Assembly: GCA_023101725.1 (NCBI GenBank) | Contig: JALJCO010012917.1 | Span: forward strand, 310,001 to 374,000 | DNA from: Atherinomorus stipes | Lineage: Eukaryota; Chordata; Actinopteri; Atheriniformes; Atherinidae | DNA length: 64,000 nucleotides | Reading direction: 5' to 3' | Part shown: piece by piece, positions 1 to 54,393 of the stretch | Layout: each line of letters begins with the position of its first letter | Position numbering within the stretch: position 1 is the first letter of the stretch | Translations under genes and position numbers: made by a program | Notes under the pieces: model-generated | What the model was told of the DNA's origin: nothing | What the model saw: the letters and a program-made list of their open reading frames with translations, nothing else | Database searches by the model: none

Positions 1-548
1 TTTCTCCCCACTAAAGCAACATGAAAACACTCACTGCAACACTCACATACACTCTCCACTCTGTTGGAGGCCAAGCAGGTGTGGCATGTCTAATCAGTTT
101 TACTAGCTCCACTCTACCCAGGTCTCACTCGGCTGCCCTGGTGACAGCCCTGCTAACGGGGGAGGGTAAAATGACGGCCGCTGGAGACACCTCCACCCAC
201 CCACCCAAACACAGCTGCTCCCTGTGGGATTCCGGATGCAGCACAGGGTGGGCGTGTGCCAAAACCATTACAGCAACTGTGGGTGACAGCTCCATCACAG
301 AGCTGCAAACCATCTGCCCATTTCCCCTCTTGAAATCTCCTCTTCACTGGAGCTCTCAGTGGCAATTTAAAGCTCTCCACGCCTCTCCATAACCATTAAA
401 AGTGCAGCACACTTGTCCACCCATACGTTAATTGAATGTGTAGCTGTGCAGTCCAAAAGACTGTCTGTGGTAAGAGCGGTCAGGTGGTTTTTGTTGATAG
501 GTTACACCTTAAATAAAAATAAAAAATAAAGTTACACTTTTTCCTTAC

Positions 549-15425
<14,877 letters not shown>

Positions 15426-15767
15426 AGTGACAGCCCTAACAGACAAAAGGCAAAAACAGTACATGAGAGTGACAAGTTATGCAAAACCTAAAAGTGAAGC
15501 TCTTTAAAGGGAGCCAAAACAAACTGAAAGTTACGAGCATTCGAAGGAATCTTATTAATCTCTACGCGCATGTAAGTCAGTAACACAAATTCTACACTAC
15601 TGACAACTAAATTAAAGCGGAAATTCATTCACAATGGGATATAGAAACCAATCTTAGCATTCAGAACCTTTAAAACGTCACGGGGAAGCTAAATTCCCCC
15701 TAAACTGAGGCTAACTTTGGATTTATTTACTTAAAAGACTATGTCTGTACTTATCCGGACCGCGTAC

Positions 15768-15905
15768 CTGCTTAACTTCACTGCAGGTTTATGTCGTAGC
15801 TGATTGTAATTTCTGAGTGGCGTTGAAATCTTTTAATCAGCGACAGTGTAAAGCGAAGTCAACACAACTCACGTTGTTCAAACGTTTCTCACCCTCTTCC
15901 TGGAT
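15768..15905 (-). other. mettl16: mettl16 noncoding exon 1 (5'UTR), right end approximate
   Basis: A donor AAGCAG/GTACGC at 15767/15768 follows sequence with no long open frame, and the acceptor of exon 2 requires an upstream exon. The exon is inferred from this donor and from the CpG-containing promoter-like sequence just upstream. The transcription start is not determined. The intron 15436-15767 is otherwise featureless. Confidence 0.6.
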
Positions 15906-15957
15906 GTCTTCGACGTCATCTCTGTACGCCGATACGCGTTGACGTAATCAAGATGGT
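15895..15957 (-). promoter_or_regulatory. mettl16: Candidate mettl16 core promoter with two CRE-like sites
   Basis: Read on the minus strand it contains TTACGTCA (15940-15947) and TGACGTCG (15911-15918), both close to the CREB/ATF site. An ETS-like AGGAAG (15896-15901) and a YY1-like CCATCTTG near 15950 are also present. CpGs are locally enriched and no TATA box is visible. That fits a housekeeping promoter (inference). Confidence 0.5.
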
Positions 15958-15959
15958 TC

Positions 15960-16895
15960 ACTTAAAAAATATATATACATTTTAATTTTCGTCTTAAATC
16001 TGTTTATTTATAACAAATATTTTCACAACGATTTAGAAAGTAAAACCTTTTTAAATCCAGATTTATGATTTGTACGATTTCTTTGTGTTATCAGTAGTTT
16101 TTGTACTCCTCCTTGTACTTTGTTGGAAAACAGATATTTCCTTGCCTTTATTTTATTATTTTATCCTTTATTTGTGTGTGCGTGTTAACATTTTCTTAAA
16201 TATTTCTACCCACTGCGTGATAGTTTGTGAATAAAATATGATAGTATCGTCAGAGAACTGATGTATGTGTATGTATATCTTTCATTTAATTACTCATGAG
16301 TGATGGCTCATGTTATGTTGTACCATCCAACATCTACAGATCATGGACTGCAGACCTGAAACTTGTAAAATATCTTGATACAGATTTAAGCCGATTTTTC
16401 TCTCAATTACAGGGAAGATAACCATAACTTGAGAGCATGTCCTTAACTAGGATCTTCTCTCTGCCTCTTCTGGATGTGTAGTGCTTTTTCACCTAAAATT
16501 TAACTTGTCTTTTTTGTGTCCACAGAGCACGGCCATAGAAATGTTTTGGACTACCCAGATGGCCTTTTGTAAACAGATCTTATTCAGTGTTTGTTTTAAC
16601 TTTGGACACTTGAACAGAGTCTTCTACACGTAGTAAAGATGCCTGCAGGCACTTTCCAGTAACCCATGGCTTTCTTTTTAATTAACATTTATCTCATCAT
16701 GTTATCTGAGTGGCTAGCCCACTGAAGAAAAGCAAATCCTGGATTTAATCCATTTGTTCTAGCAAGGATTTGTGTTTCTTTAGAAGTGCATTTATAGCCT
16801 TCCCCAACTGCCTCTAATGTCCAGATTCAGAGACTTGTTTCTATGGCTGAATTCAAATTATTTTAACCACACCTTTACTGACTGAAATAAAAAAA
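15960..16895. other. Intergenic spacer between mettl16 5' end and pafah1b1 3' end
   Basis: About 0.9 kb of AT-rich sequence with no recognised gene, RNA or transposon. Distal regulatory elements cannot be excluded. Confidence 0.7.
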
Positions 16896-16899
16896 GGAC

Positions 16900-19800
16900 A
16901 TGGGTGCAGATTTTTTTTCCTTTTATTATATCGCAAACAATAATGACATCCAGGTATATTGTTAACAGTTTGCTGTGTGAAGAGTGAGACCAATAGTGGC
17001 AAAAACATCATGAGCTCTCCTGTAGGAGCTTGTTGTGCAGTCTGAAGCCCTCGGGTGTGGTTCACAGGCAGCTTACAGAGGACAGAGGGACTCGAGGCCG
17101 GGGGAAACGACCCACAGACAGTCGAAGCCTGTCTGTCGGTCCCTTCAGCCACCGGACCACAGCAGCACAGGGATTGCTTGGGACCTGCGAATGGCAAAAA
17201 GGGGATTTCTTCCGAAAGTTACGTACAACAGCAGCATCTGTGTTTACGAGGGTTTTTCTATCCCTCCTTCCGCTGATTATTAGAAAATAAACAGAACACA
17301 CATCATCCCGACCTCTGCTTAAGCACCTTCCTTAAGTAAAGCCAAGGAAGAGAATACATTTTTAATTTACATGTGTCTGGTATGTCATAGCAAGATTCTG
17401 AAGGGACTATTCCCATTTCCACAAGCTGGTCACGGTATTGGACCAACAAGGAGGCTGACTTCTTCGAGATGTACCAGATTGTACGGACAAATGTCTCCAT
17501 TTTTGGCTTCTACTAGAACATTTAACACATTGGCATCTTCATTAGCCATGCCAAATTTAACTACAAAATGAACCGCTTTTCTCTTCACCCAAAGGCTTTG
17601 CCTCAGAAGTTTGGACAGAGAAAACAGCTTATAGAAAAAATAAGACCTTTCTAACAGGGGACACATCAAAGGGAGACATAAGTAAAATTCCCTGAAAGAG
17701 GATTTCTCCTTTGGGGCATCCTAGTCTGCCACAATCCCATTGCATTTACAAAAGAAAGAGGGTGTAAAACCTCCTTCAAGTAGCGTCATACACAACAAAT
17801 CAGCCTCTCTACAAACCAAACAACAGAGCTGTCTGAACTCAACAAGCCAGCCAGCGACCAAAGACACAGTTGTGTTCAAAATAAAAAAGAAAAAAAAGAA
17901 AAAGTAGTTCTGGAGATGTGCTTAATTGCTTTTTTTTGGTCCTTTTCAGAGGATCAATATAGAGCTCATTTAACTCAGCAAAAAAACATTTAAGCACATT
18001 TCCTACATTTTCAAACTGCTGCAGTTACACAGAAACATTCTAGTCACAAACCAATTAGTCTGATACAAAGGCTTTCAGCTTTTACAGTAATATGTTCTGA
18101 CAGCTCTGCCTCTGGATGCAGGTTTACATGCAGCAGTGCTACATCAACAGGTCACATTAGGCTCACAGTAGCCACTAGCAAGAGCTTGAGCAGCAGATCA
18201 CCACATCCAGTACACACAGGAAGAGGAAAACTTTGCAAAGAAGCTAAGATAAGAAGTTAAGCAGTGGAATTCTTTATTAGCCGAGAACTGCATTGGAATG
18301 AAGGCTAATCAGAAATTATATGTTTAGGATTTTATCAATATCATTAAATTTTAATGATATCTCTGATTGACCTTAAGCAATCAGAGCTTTAGTGAAAACA
18401 GGGATGTGCAAGATTAATGAATCACTGTCAGCTACAGTTTGAGGCAAGATGTTTCTTCTTTTTTTTGCCCTGCAAAAGGAAGTGGAATGGTCATCTCTAC
18501 AGCGTGGACTGGTTTACATTTATTCATCCAGTCTATTTTACAGTTTCAGCTTCCAACAAGATAAAAAGCTGAACATTTGAGGAAAACCGATATTTGCGTG
18601 TGTGCAGTGGTCTGTGGGGTTAATCTGCAGAGATCCCTCGTCTGTGATCCAGATGGTCTGTTTACAGTGAGGAGCTCTCGTGAGACCTCTCCACAGACAA
18701 ACACATCGCTTGGCATGTCTATAGCTAGCATTTCCCCACAAAATCTTATCCAGTTCATCCTGTAGTGCGATAATACAAAACTGCCAAATCTCATAACAAG
18801 CTAAATTTACATTTCCTATCTTGCTTTACAGAAAAACATTTTGCTCAAAATCATTTTTATTCTGCAGAACATATTCTGAAATAAGAGATCTTTGCACATC
18901 CCAGGTATCAAACCCGGGGGGCTAACTTTGACTCCTCGTCTTTTCATTTCTGCTCATTTTTACGCCATGTCTTTGTCTCTGCAGTAATGTATATCTTTCA
19001 GTAGCACCATGGGACAACTGAGCATCTTTAAACTTCACATGTTCCCATGCAGCACCACATTCTGTCATAGTGGACTGGGGAGGAGCATGAAGTGGACAGA
19101 CTCAAACGTCTGACAAGTGAAGCCACAAGAAATAATCTCAGAGTATGCAACACACGTCTTCCTCAAGTGCTGCAAGCCAAGACAGGTGTAATCCTTGAAC
19201 TCTTCTCAGGTGCTGCAGTGACCCAGGGTGTTTGCTGACATTGAAGTTAACCTGCTCAACATGTCAGGCTTCTTGAAAAAAGCTTAGCACAGCTATTCAC
19301 AAAGCCACTTATATTCAAAGAAATAATTTATCTAAAGCCTAGTAGTGGTTCATGTGCCACCATGACAAGAGTACAAAGCTGTTACAGCCCCCCAGGTCCA
19401 AGAACAATTTGAAATATTCGTATATACAGCCATTAAAATATTACCTAGTTCCACATGAAGAGAAATGGTATGCACACTTGAGAAGTGATGTTATAAAGCT
19501 ACGGATTATCTCAATAACAAAGCCCCACAGACATCTCATCGCATCATATATGCTTCTCCTCCCTTATCTCTCGAACGTGTCACCAAGCTAGGCACCAACA
19601 GACTACGACAGTGAAGGAGAAGAAGAACAGAGAAAAAAAATCCTAAATAAAAAAATAGACAAAATAAATCTTACACATAAAGACACTGTCATTTCTTAAA
19701 TTATTGTTTGTTTTTTTTTTAGTGCCCTACGTTTTACACCCAGTCAAAAACATCTGCCTTCGGTTGGTCGGTAAGGCTGCATGACAGACGCTCAGCCCCA

Positions 19801-20143
19801 TGTTAAACCTATGGTACGTCTAGACAACGTTATGTAAATTTACAGTATACAATTTTGGATTACCATGCAAGAATACTTTTTTGTGTAACATTTAATAGCT
19901 CGATCTACATCCAGGAATAATTTACACAGAAGGACAAAAGTTATTGGACCAGAGAGCGCAATGGGTAAATAACCAGGGTGGTGAGTGCAGCAGGAGGAGG
20001 CGAAGATGTGTGGGGTGAGGTTTAGGTTAGGCAGCGGAAGTGGGGAGATGGAATGAAAGGGGTCAGTGTGATGGCGGGGGGGTGTGGGATCCAGAGGAGC
20101 GCCTGGGTAATCAGGGTGGTGGTCCAATCCGTCAAGGTCCGAA
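16900..20143 (-). other. pafah1b1: pafah1b1 long 3'UTR
   Basis: No further coding exon or convincing gene occurs between the LIS1 stop codon at 20144 and the polyadenylation signal near 16922, and no transposon ends were recognised. That absence contrasts with the flanking introns and fits a constrained 3'UTR. Mammalian PAFAH1B1 also has a 3'UTR of several kilobases. A Pumilio-type motif TGTATATA lies at 19421-19428 (minus strand). The left boundary is inferred from the poly(A) signal only. Confidence 0.7.
16922..16927 (-). other. pafah1b1: Candidate pafah1b1 polyadenylation signal AATAAA
   Basis: On the minus strand AATAAA occurs here, and a GU-rich stretch (GGTGTGGTT) follows about 50 bases downstream near 16865. 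This fits cleavage around 16895-16905. Other AATAAA hexamers exist nearby, so alternative ends are possible. Confidence 0.55.
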
Positions 20144-46132
<25,989 letters not shown>

Positions 46133-49100
46133 TTAAACTGCCACGAGACACGACATTTATAATGGAGATGTATTCAAAACTCTGAAACAAAGACAAATAA
46201 TTAACAAATTCAGGAAAGGTGCCAGACAAAGATGTAAATTTAACATGCTTTTCACACAGACTGCGATCACACCATATAACAAAATGCTTTGCAAGCATAA
46301 ATTCAACCAAACACTTGGCACTGCCTACAACAACATACTTCCCAGCTCTCTCTCTCTCTCTGTCTCTCTCTTACTACACACACAAAGCCGTCTCCACCCA
46401 TTTGACACAAACTGAGAGCACATCTGTCTAGCCTTTATAATGAGCTCTTTTTGCTGTGGGCAAATTTTAGGAGTGGACGACTCCTCATGGTCAAAGCCAG
46501 TGTGCATTCAATCACCAACATATACAGAGAAAGTAAGTCGGCAAAACCATGGACATCCAGAATAATCCCTGTGAACCATGCAAGCTTCTGGCTACTGATG
46601 CCATACTTAATTTCTTTTCAGGTTTACGTTTACAGACAAATAAGCAGGTCTCAAACACTGGCCCTGGTCTTTTCAGAGAGCCAACACAAAGGTGATGGGG
46701 ACTGCAGCGGTAGTCTGCAATAGTCCTAGTATTTCAAATATGTGAAGATAGACAGTCAGATAGGATAGACAATGGACAGGCGAAGCTGAACACCAAGAGA
46801 GGAAGCTGCCTTCCCCCTTCCCTTTTTTGTCTCTTGAGCTGCCACCTATAATGCACACACAGCTAACGTGCACATTAACACATACAGGTCTAGTTTATGA
46901 CTGCAGAATCAGCAGCAGTTCAATTTTCTAAGAGTCATTAATGAGGTTCACATAGACATCACAGTTGAGGCTTTTATTCTCAATCTAATTAGCTTCTCAT
47001 GAGGGTGCAGAAAAAGTGAATTATTTATTGTGCTTCTTTTTTTACCCCGGTGAAGATGTTCCACTTTGGGCAGACATGTTTCACTTAAGCTGGTAATGCT
47101 ATTGTTGTGGACAATGACGGGCGATACTTAAATTTCAGACCGACCCTTACGTCATATCAACTTAAATCAAGTCTAAATGTTTAAATAGTCCTAGCAGGCA
47201 CATGAAAATAATAAAAATAAATTACAGCCTTTTAACAGATAACAGATCAGGCCAAGCTAAACTTACTTGCCAGGTCTGGTATATCTTCAACATACGACAA
47301 AAAGCTCTAGTAGACCTTAAACTGAAATGTTTATTTTCATGTCTCAAGGGATGACCAAAAATGTTGGACAGATTTTTGGGAGATTTCACCAGTTTTAAAT
47401 GTGCAATTATAAATCTTTCAAATTGTAACAAAAAAAGAGGTTTCAATAAAAATAAATAAATAAATTTTTTTAAAAAAAAGGTTACTGAAGAACAAATGCT
47501 TGATTTTCTAAACCTTCAAGTTGCACCCTCAGTTTGACATTTATAATAAAGAAAGGGTGAAATTATTGTTGTCCGATAAAAAAATAAAAAAATAAAAATC
47601 CTATCCTCATACAATAACTCCTGTGCTCTTGCACACCATTAATGCCAGTGGATGCCAAACAAGCTGTCAAGCAAGCAATGCTTTGGGGTGCCAATATGGG
47701 GGTGGGGGCACAATCTGTCAGACCAGCCTGTGCCCCCGTGCCCTCTCGGTCAGTCAGTGTTGAGAAGACACCAACCCCCCACCCCACCCCGCCTCCCTCA
47801 GAGTCTGAAGCCTCATGACAACGCGAGCATGCCTTATTACAGCTCAAGGTTAGCAGGAGGTTATCTACACCTTTGACAGCCTGCTGCAAGTCTTAGAAAA
47901 ACAATGAGAAGGGCCAAAGTGTGTGTCCAAGAAAATGCCTCAACAAATGAAAGGAAGTAATGCACAGAGAGCTGTGATACAATAGGTGTGCTTCTACTAA
48001 GTTGGTATACTTCCAATACAGAGTGCAATAAAGAAGATGAGAATACCTACAGAATATCAGAGAAACAAACAGCATGTTAAAAGTGAATCAATGTATAACT
48101 TTTGAATAGTTTTCTATTTTATAAAATCCACCTGGTGAAGTATAGACAAGTTTCACGGACATTTTCAGTTTACTTCCGCAGTCGATCAATTTCGGTCAAG
48201 CACTTCTGGTCGAAGCACAACAGTTTAAGAGAATCAGGGTTAATATTCATACATAAGCTAAAAACCAGTGCACATTGGACTTGCTGTTGGCTGGCTAAAA
48301 GGATATGCCCCCCCCCCCCCCCCTAACTATGCGTAATTTCAAGATTAAAGTGCCCCTGCCATGAAATCTACATTTTTTGGAGATTTTTGACAATATATTT
48401 TAGTTTCCCCGGCCTGCCTTTGTCCCCTAAGGGGTTAAATGATAGATTCACATTTAATTTTTCCCTGGGTGTGTCTGCCTACATGACGAAGTTAGCATTC
48501 ACAAATAGGCTGATTCGCAATTTCGGCCTATTTTACTCCTCGCGCAGCTTGTGATGCCATGACCTCCAGCCAATTACCCCTCTCCTCCGAACTACACTCT
48601 CCAGGTCCCTCCCTCCGAGACCTACAACAACAAACCCACATCATGGTATCCCATTCGAATCAGAACTGCTCTGTACCTGGTGTACGAAGGACGACACCAA
48701 TCTTTTTGTCTTCCCCACTGAAAAACTTTTGGATGATTTCATTTCAGCAGGAATGTGCCGACCGAACTAACCGTCTCCTCCACAGGAGAGGTTATAATGG
48801 CTTCCAGCCACCACGAAAAAACACGAAGTTTCTAATAAACATTTCTCATCATGTTCGTGTATTTTATCTCTGAGGGAAACTGATGTTTGTGATTTTTCCA
48901 GTTTAAAATTCTTCTCGTTGTGCGCGAGTGTTCAGCTGCATACAAAGGCAATAAGGCCTTCATCATCATCATCACAGTTTCTGTACCGCTCCGGTCAGAC
49001 GAAGACAGATCTAACGAGCAGAACTAGTGTAATATATCTTTAATATTAACTGCTAACTGAATTTGGGTCATAGGTGAAATAAATAATTCAGGGAAACTTG

Positions 49101-49583
49101 TTGCTGGAATATGATGCCGTTTCTTCTTAAACACTATTCATACTCACTGCATCAGCGTCTGTCATGACCGCTGTACGTCCTTTATAGATCCACAGAGGCT
49201 CAATACGAACTTCTTCAAGCCTGACGTCAGTTTTTTTTTCCCAACATCTTGCAGCACTAGTTGCAAGTAATCCAATGTCTGTAAATAAAGTCCACATGTG
49301 CCTCATGCGGGTCATGTTAGTGTTCTGATTTGTTTAATCTCTGGTACAGATATGCTCTCAATCATTTTATTAGAGCTTCAATGGCCGAGGAAAGGAAAGC
49401 TATGCAACAAACAGAGGAGAGATGCATGACCTCATCATTCTGAGAAAAGGGTGAGTCAGACATCCAGGATGTCTAACAGCATCAGTTCCTCCCAGTCCCC
49501 GCTAAATCATCATACACTTTCGCATCATCACACAAGTAACACACTCTGTACCCACTGACAGAGCTCACACCATGATGTACAAC

Positions 49584-50373
49584 TAGGGCTGGACGATAGA
49601 GAAAAAAGATTATCGATAAAAAAAAATCTGTATTGATCGATATCGATATTTATCAAAAAAGAAAAAAAAAGCCATTATCAAATTAGAAGCCATGCGCATC
49701 CCTGGCCATTTAAAGGGGAAGCTCGTTTTTTTCAACCGGGACCCATTTTCTAGCATGAAATACGTTCATTTCCTCACCTAGACAGTTTTGGTGTATCTTG
49801 AATTCCTTCAGAAGATATTTAGGTCCACTCCAGATCAGCGTATGTCCAATATAATGGAAGTGATGAGGCAACCTTACACAACTTCTAAATAAGGCATTAT
49901 CTGCCACAAACTCCTTCATTTCACCATTGTTTTGTTACGAAACATTAGTCAGACCCCCTGTGAGCTCGAAGAGGCTTTTTTGTGGTGATTTGTCCTTATG
50001 TTGGACATACGCTGATCTGGATTGGATCTAAATATCTCCCAAAGGAATTCAAGTTGCACCAAAACTGTCTGGGTGAGTAAATTAATGTATTTCATGCTAG
50101 AAAATAGGTCCAGATTGAAAGAAATTGAACTTCCCCTTTAAACTTTTGCTGAATGACCTACTCATAATAAAGATCACACTAACACTAAATTCCAATTTAG
50201 CCTTTGCCTGGGTCTGCGTTTGTGATTGGTTTGGCGGAAGTAGTGATTGTAGTATTATGCTACAGCGGAAAACTGTATTTCTATATTGAACTTTTATTGA
50301 CCCTCTTTTTTTTTCTATTGAAAAAACCTCTATCGATCGATATATATCAATATTGAATTATCGTCCAGCCCTA
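49584..50373. mobile_element. hAT element with nested TTAA MITE
   Basis: Ends TAGGGCTGGACGATA on both sides (inverted), flanked by TGTACAAC at 49576-49583 and 50374-50381 (perfect 8 bp). The interior outside the nested element is rich in ATCGAT. A family C foldback MITE sits inside at 49714-50137. Confidence 0.9.
49714..50137. mobile_element. TTAA foldback MITE (family C), copy 2, nested in hAT
   Basis: Flanked by TTAA at 49710-49713 and 50138-50141. Ends AGGGGAAGCTC and GAACTTCCCCT, with inverted arms of about 190 bp (GGTGTATCTTGAATTCCTTC against its complement near 50050). Confidence 0.88.
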
Positions 50374-50825
50374 TGTACAACTCAAGTGTTCCTTCCTCAT
50401 TGAAAACCCCAAACAAAAAACCCAACTAATTAACCATTTAACACAAAAGTATTGGAAGGCAACATTAGATGTGCCTGTTATATCTTCATCATCACTTCAC
50501 TTTGCTGATATAACAATGAATACCCAGACCACGACTGAACGATAAGGGTTTATTAATGCTGCACATGAATTCCTTGCAGTACAGCTAGCAGCTAACATCA
50601 ACACAGCAGGATTACCCACAAAGCAAAGGGCGCTCTCGCTACGGGTCTCCTAATGGCCCAAAATACATTACAGTCCCCAAAATTACAATGTTCACTGGAC
50701 GATGGACTTTTTTTTTTCTTTTCTTTTCTTTTTTTTTTGAGAAAACCTACTGTAGAACTGCTGACTAACTCAGAGAACAATGTAAATCTGTCAATGTATG
50801 GGCCTGACCACCGTTGAATGTTTAA

Positions 50826-52005
50826 AGGACAAGTTTCTATTTTTTTTCAACCTAGACCTTATTTTTTAGGAGTTTATACGTGCATTTACACACCGATAAA
50901 ATTTCTGTATCACTTTGACTTCTTCGGGCGATATTTAGATTAGTCGCCATTCAGCATGCATCTATATAATGGAAAAGACAGAGCAGCCTCTATAAGGCAA
51001 TATCTGCAGCGAAATTCCTTCATTTACCAATACTTTAAGTAGAATGAACAAATGAGTACTACTGTCCTGTGAGTTCAAAGTTTCGCAAATTGTGTTTTTT
51101 TGTTGTTTGGGTAGCAAGCTGCTCTTCTCAGCTGTACTACAAAAGCACACATTGGAGGTGCACATGGTCCCGGACAGTGTGGAGAACACCCTGTAACTAA
51201 CAGAAAGCCAAATCTGGACTCACAGAACAATAGTACTCGTTCATTCGTTTATTCTATTTAAGTTAAAAGTATTGGGGAAATGAAAGAGTTTTGCTGCAGA
51301 TAATACCTTATTGGGCCTTTTCCACTGCACATTTCCGTAACCCTTCCACACTGCACTGCACGCTTTGTGTTTCCTTTGGGAAAACCCCTCATGATCCGTT
51401 ACGATTTTTCGCACCCATTTCAGAGGTTGCTCTAACCACGCTGAACTTACACAAAATGTGACGTAACTGACGGCTGTCCACTGACTGGTCAAAGTAAACT
51501 GTCACGTGTTTTGTCTTGCCTCTTCTAAAAATACCTGGCTCTGTTTTTGGTGACTACAAGCCACAGAGAAAACAACAACAGCAGTAACACCTTGATGTCA
51601 TCCAATGCCTCCATTGTAGTTTTTAGTTTACTGACCACCGCGTGGCACGGCAGTCACGTCACGGCAGTCTCGACCACGCCAACTCCACCCACTTCCGGGT
51701 GGTAGACTACGACTTCTACTGTGTGGAAACAAAAGCCGTCCTGGCCGTCTTTAGCATATACTGCTGCACTGTGCTGTACCGTGCCCTGTGCAGCTGCAAT
51801 GGAAAAGGCCCGATAGAGAGGCTGCCACATCTCTCCCATTATATGGATGCACACCGAAAGGCAACTCAACGTAATATCTTCCGAAGGAGACACAGTGATA
51901 CAGCAATTTTACCAGTGTGTAAATGCATGTATAAACTCCTAGAAATAAGGTCCAAATTGAAAAAATGAAGGAAAAAAAAAAAAGAAAAAGAAATAAGGTT
52001 ATCCT
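50826..52005. mobile_element. TTAA foldback MITE (family C), copy 3, with nested insertion
   Basis: Flanked by TTAA at 50822-50825 and 52006-52009. The left arm (ACCTAGACCTTATTTTTTAG) and the right arm (CTCCTAGAAATAAGGTCC) are inverted. Interrupted at about 51313-51811 by another element. Closest to copy 1 at 40835. Confidence 0.85.
51313..51811. mobile_element. Inverted-repeat MITE nested in family C copy 3
   Basis: Ends GGGCCTTTTCCACTGCACA and, inverted, GGGCCTTTTCCATTGCAGC. The target duplication is ambiguous (left TTA, right ATA or TAG). The family C copy at 41327 (CTTATATAGAGGCTGCC) gives the approximate empty site. The superfamily is undetermined. Confidence 0.75.
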
Positions 52006-53403
52006 TTAATACAAAGTAACTTAAGTCTCAAGATTCTGAAGTTTGACACATGTGAAATTTCCCTTCGTATAGATTATTTTATGACAGTTTCTATTTGAAC
52101 ACACAACACAGGCCTTCTTCAGCACCATCTGATGGCAATATAACTGGATCTCAGTAAAGGGTAAATTGAGGTTTTCTGAAGATTCTAAGATTTTCTAGTA
52201 GCTTCGTTGTACTCCAGGACAAAATCACAGATGCTGTGTACCAAGTTCAATTACACAAGCTGTGAGACAACTAGTAATGTTTGAAAGAACAGATAAGGAA
52301 GAGAAAAAGATTTAATTTAATCTCACCTTTCTTTTAAATACTGTATTAATTTACAGGTAGTAGGAATAATTTGTAAAAGAGATGGGACTTACTAACTTCA
52401 CAATTCAACTAAATGACAATTTAGAAGGCCAAAAACACAGTAAAATATTATCAAGAAAAGGATGTTGCATATCAACCCTTAAGTGTGCAGAAAAAAACTC
52501 ACAAAAGTTAGGATTCTACGACTGACTATGGGCTCAAATCCTTGGCAATAGAAATTTCAATAGCTTGTCATTAGCTTTACCGTGTCCGTGTTGGATTGAA
52601 ACTTTATCATTACTGGTTTGATGGTCCTCTAGTTGATAGCAATCAGATGGTTTTCAATTTTTGACATATGTAAAAATACATGCAGTTTCTCATGTTTCCT
52701 TATATTTTCATAGAAAGTAGTCATTACACTCGCAGGTAAAGTCAAATAAATATATCAAAATTAAGTAAGAAATGAAATAAATACACCTACAATAGGAGAA
52801 ATAGAGCAATTCTAATTTCATCTTACATGCCCAGACATCTTACTTCATGAGTAAAATAACTTGCACTCACTTTCTCAAAATATAAACCAGCACTGATTCC
52901 AAAATATTCAATGTGAAAGTAATAACAGACAAGTTCTGCAAACCAAATGCAGCATGAAGAAAAGTAGGCTTGTAGAATGCTAAATCAACTGCCTCTGAGC
53001 AACTGATAAATTCAAGGAGAATTTAACAGAAACAAAAGTCATATGACAGGGTTGCCTAACTGCCCAGTTACAAACAGATCACTGTGCAAACTGTCACCGG
53101 TCATAATTGAACATTTTTCTTGCTTGACTGATGCAGGATTGCCCCTTGGCTACTGAGACATGAAGCATGTCCCCTGAGCCAGTCACCACTCCAACTGAAC
53201 ACACAATGCATTACATCATTTTCAGAGAGAAAATGGGTAGAAATACAATCAATAGTTTGCCAACATTTAGGCCCAGTCTCATTTCTCTTTTTTACCCATA
53301 CCCCTCACCCCATCCCCTTGGCCCATGCCGCTTAAAATGGAGCTACAAGTCAACCCCTAAAAAATTGGGACACCCGTTCAACAATCACATGTGTCATCAA
53401 TCA

Positions 53404-54393
53404 CTGCGTTTACATGCAGCCAATAACTCTGTCATAACTCTTTCATAATCGGAATATTAGCAAAAACCCGGTTACGCACAGCCATGTAAACACCAGCAAA
53501 AACCTGAATATGCTCATTTTTGGGGTTTTTAATAACCTGAATATTATCCCTGGGTTACTCCTTTTCTAACCCGAATATTTGGTCATGTAAACGCGTATCG
53601 GAATATCTCCATTGAAAGGAACATTAAATTGTGTTCTACGCATGTTCTATTCGCAAGGATTCTTGGTCTTCTGAGTAAACTACAGGGAGTATTTGTACCA
53701 GCGATCAGACGGTACTCTGCACAGCTCGCTAGTTTATATATCACCATGGCAACATGCATCCCGAGAGGAGCTGGTGTGCAAACAGTTACTTCGCGGGACA
53801 CCATCACTCATCTGGAAAGGTTTGGTAAAGGCGTGATATCGGAAAATTGTCACAGCAGCTGGAGTCAGTGAACTTCATCATTACAACCGTTCTCACCTGA
53901 CAGCGCACTTTTATCTTAAGTGTCCGGGGGGCTATAGTGAAAATGGAAAGCGTGGATGTGTATGGCGCTCAGCTCCAACTCCAAGCTGCATTTCCACCAC
54001 ACGTTCTCTCCTTCTATGACCCGCAATAGTGTCAAGTATTGCTTGTGAGTCAGAACCAGCACAGCAGAGCTAGCAAAGAACTGCTGTCAGCTCCGGACTG
54101 CAGTCAAACCAGCCGCCTCTTGCGGATCCGCAGTCAAGCCAACCGGCGTTATTTCGGCTGTAATTCTGAAACTTGACTGGCTTGACCGCAGTGGTTCCTG
54201 ATGCTTCATTATCCCCCATCATCATGACGTTTTCAGTGCGTCGTTGTTTGGGTCGGGATATTCCGACTGATCGCAGTTATCATGTATACAGGAGTAACTG
54301 TCTGCTCATGCAAGTAAACGGGTTATTCATAATCTTTCAGAAACCGGAATATTGACCTTAACCCGAATTTTTATGGCATGTAAATGTCGTCAT
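53404..54393. mobile_element. MITE-like element with GTTTACATG ends
   Basis: The left end ACTGCGTTTACATGCAGCC and the inverted right end GACGACATTTACATGCCAT are imperfect inverted repeats, followed inward by repeated AACCCGAATAT motifs. A truncated relative lies at 34687-35094. The boundaries are approximate. Confidence 0.65.

Noticed and set aside
19840..20127. 95-codon minus-strand open frame starting 17 bases after the LIS1 stop
   Set aside because: No recognisable domain, low-complexity Pro/His start, located in the 3'UTR; most likely a chance frame.
52108..52130. Minus-strand ATGGTGCTG near 52118 as LIS1 start
   Set aside because: It continues as Lys-Lys-Ala, not SQRQ, and has no donor at the required 32nd coding base.
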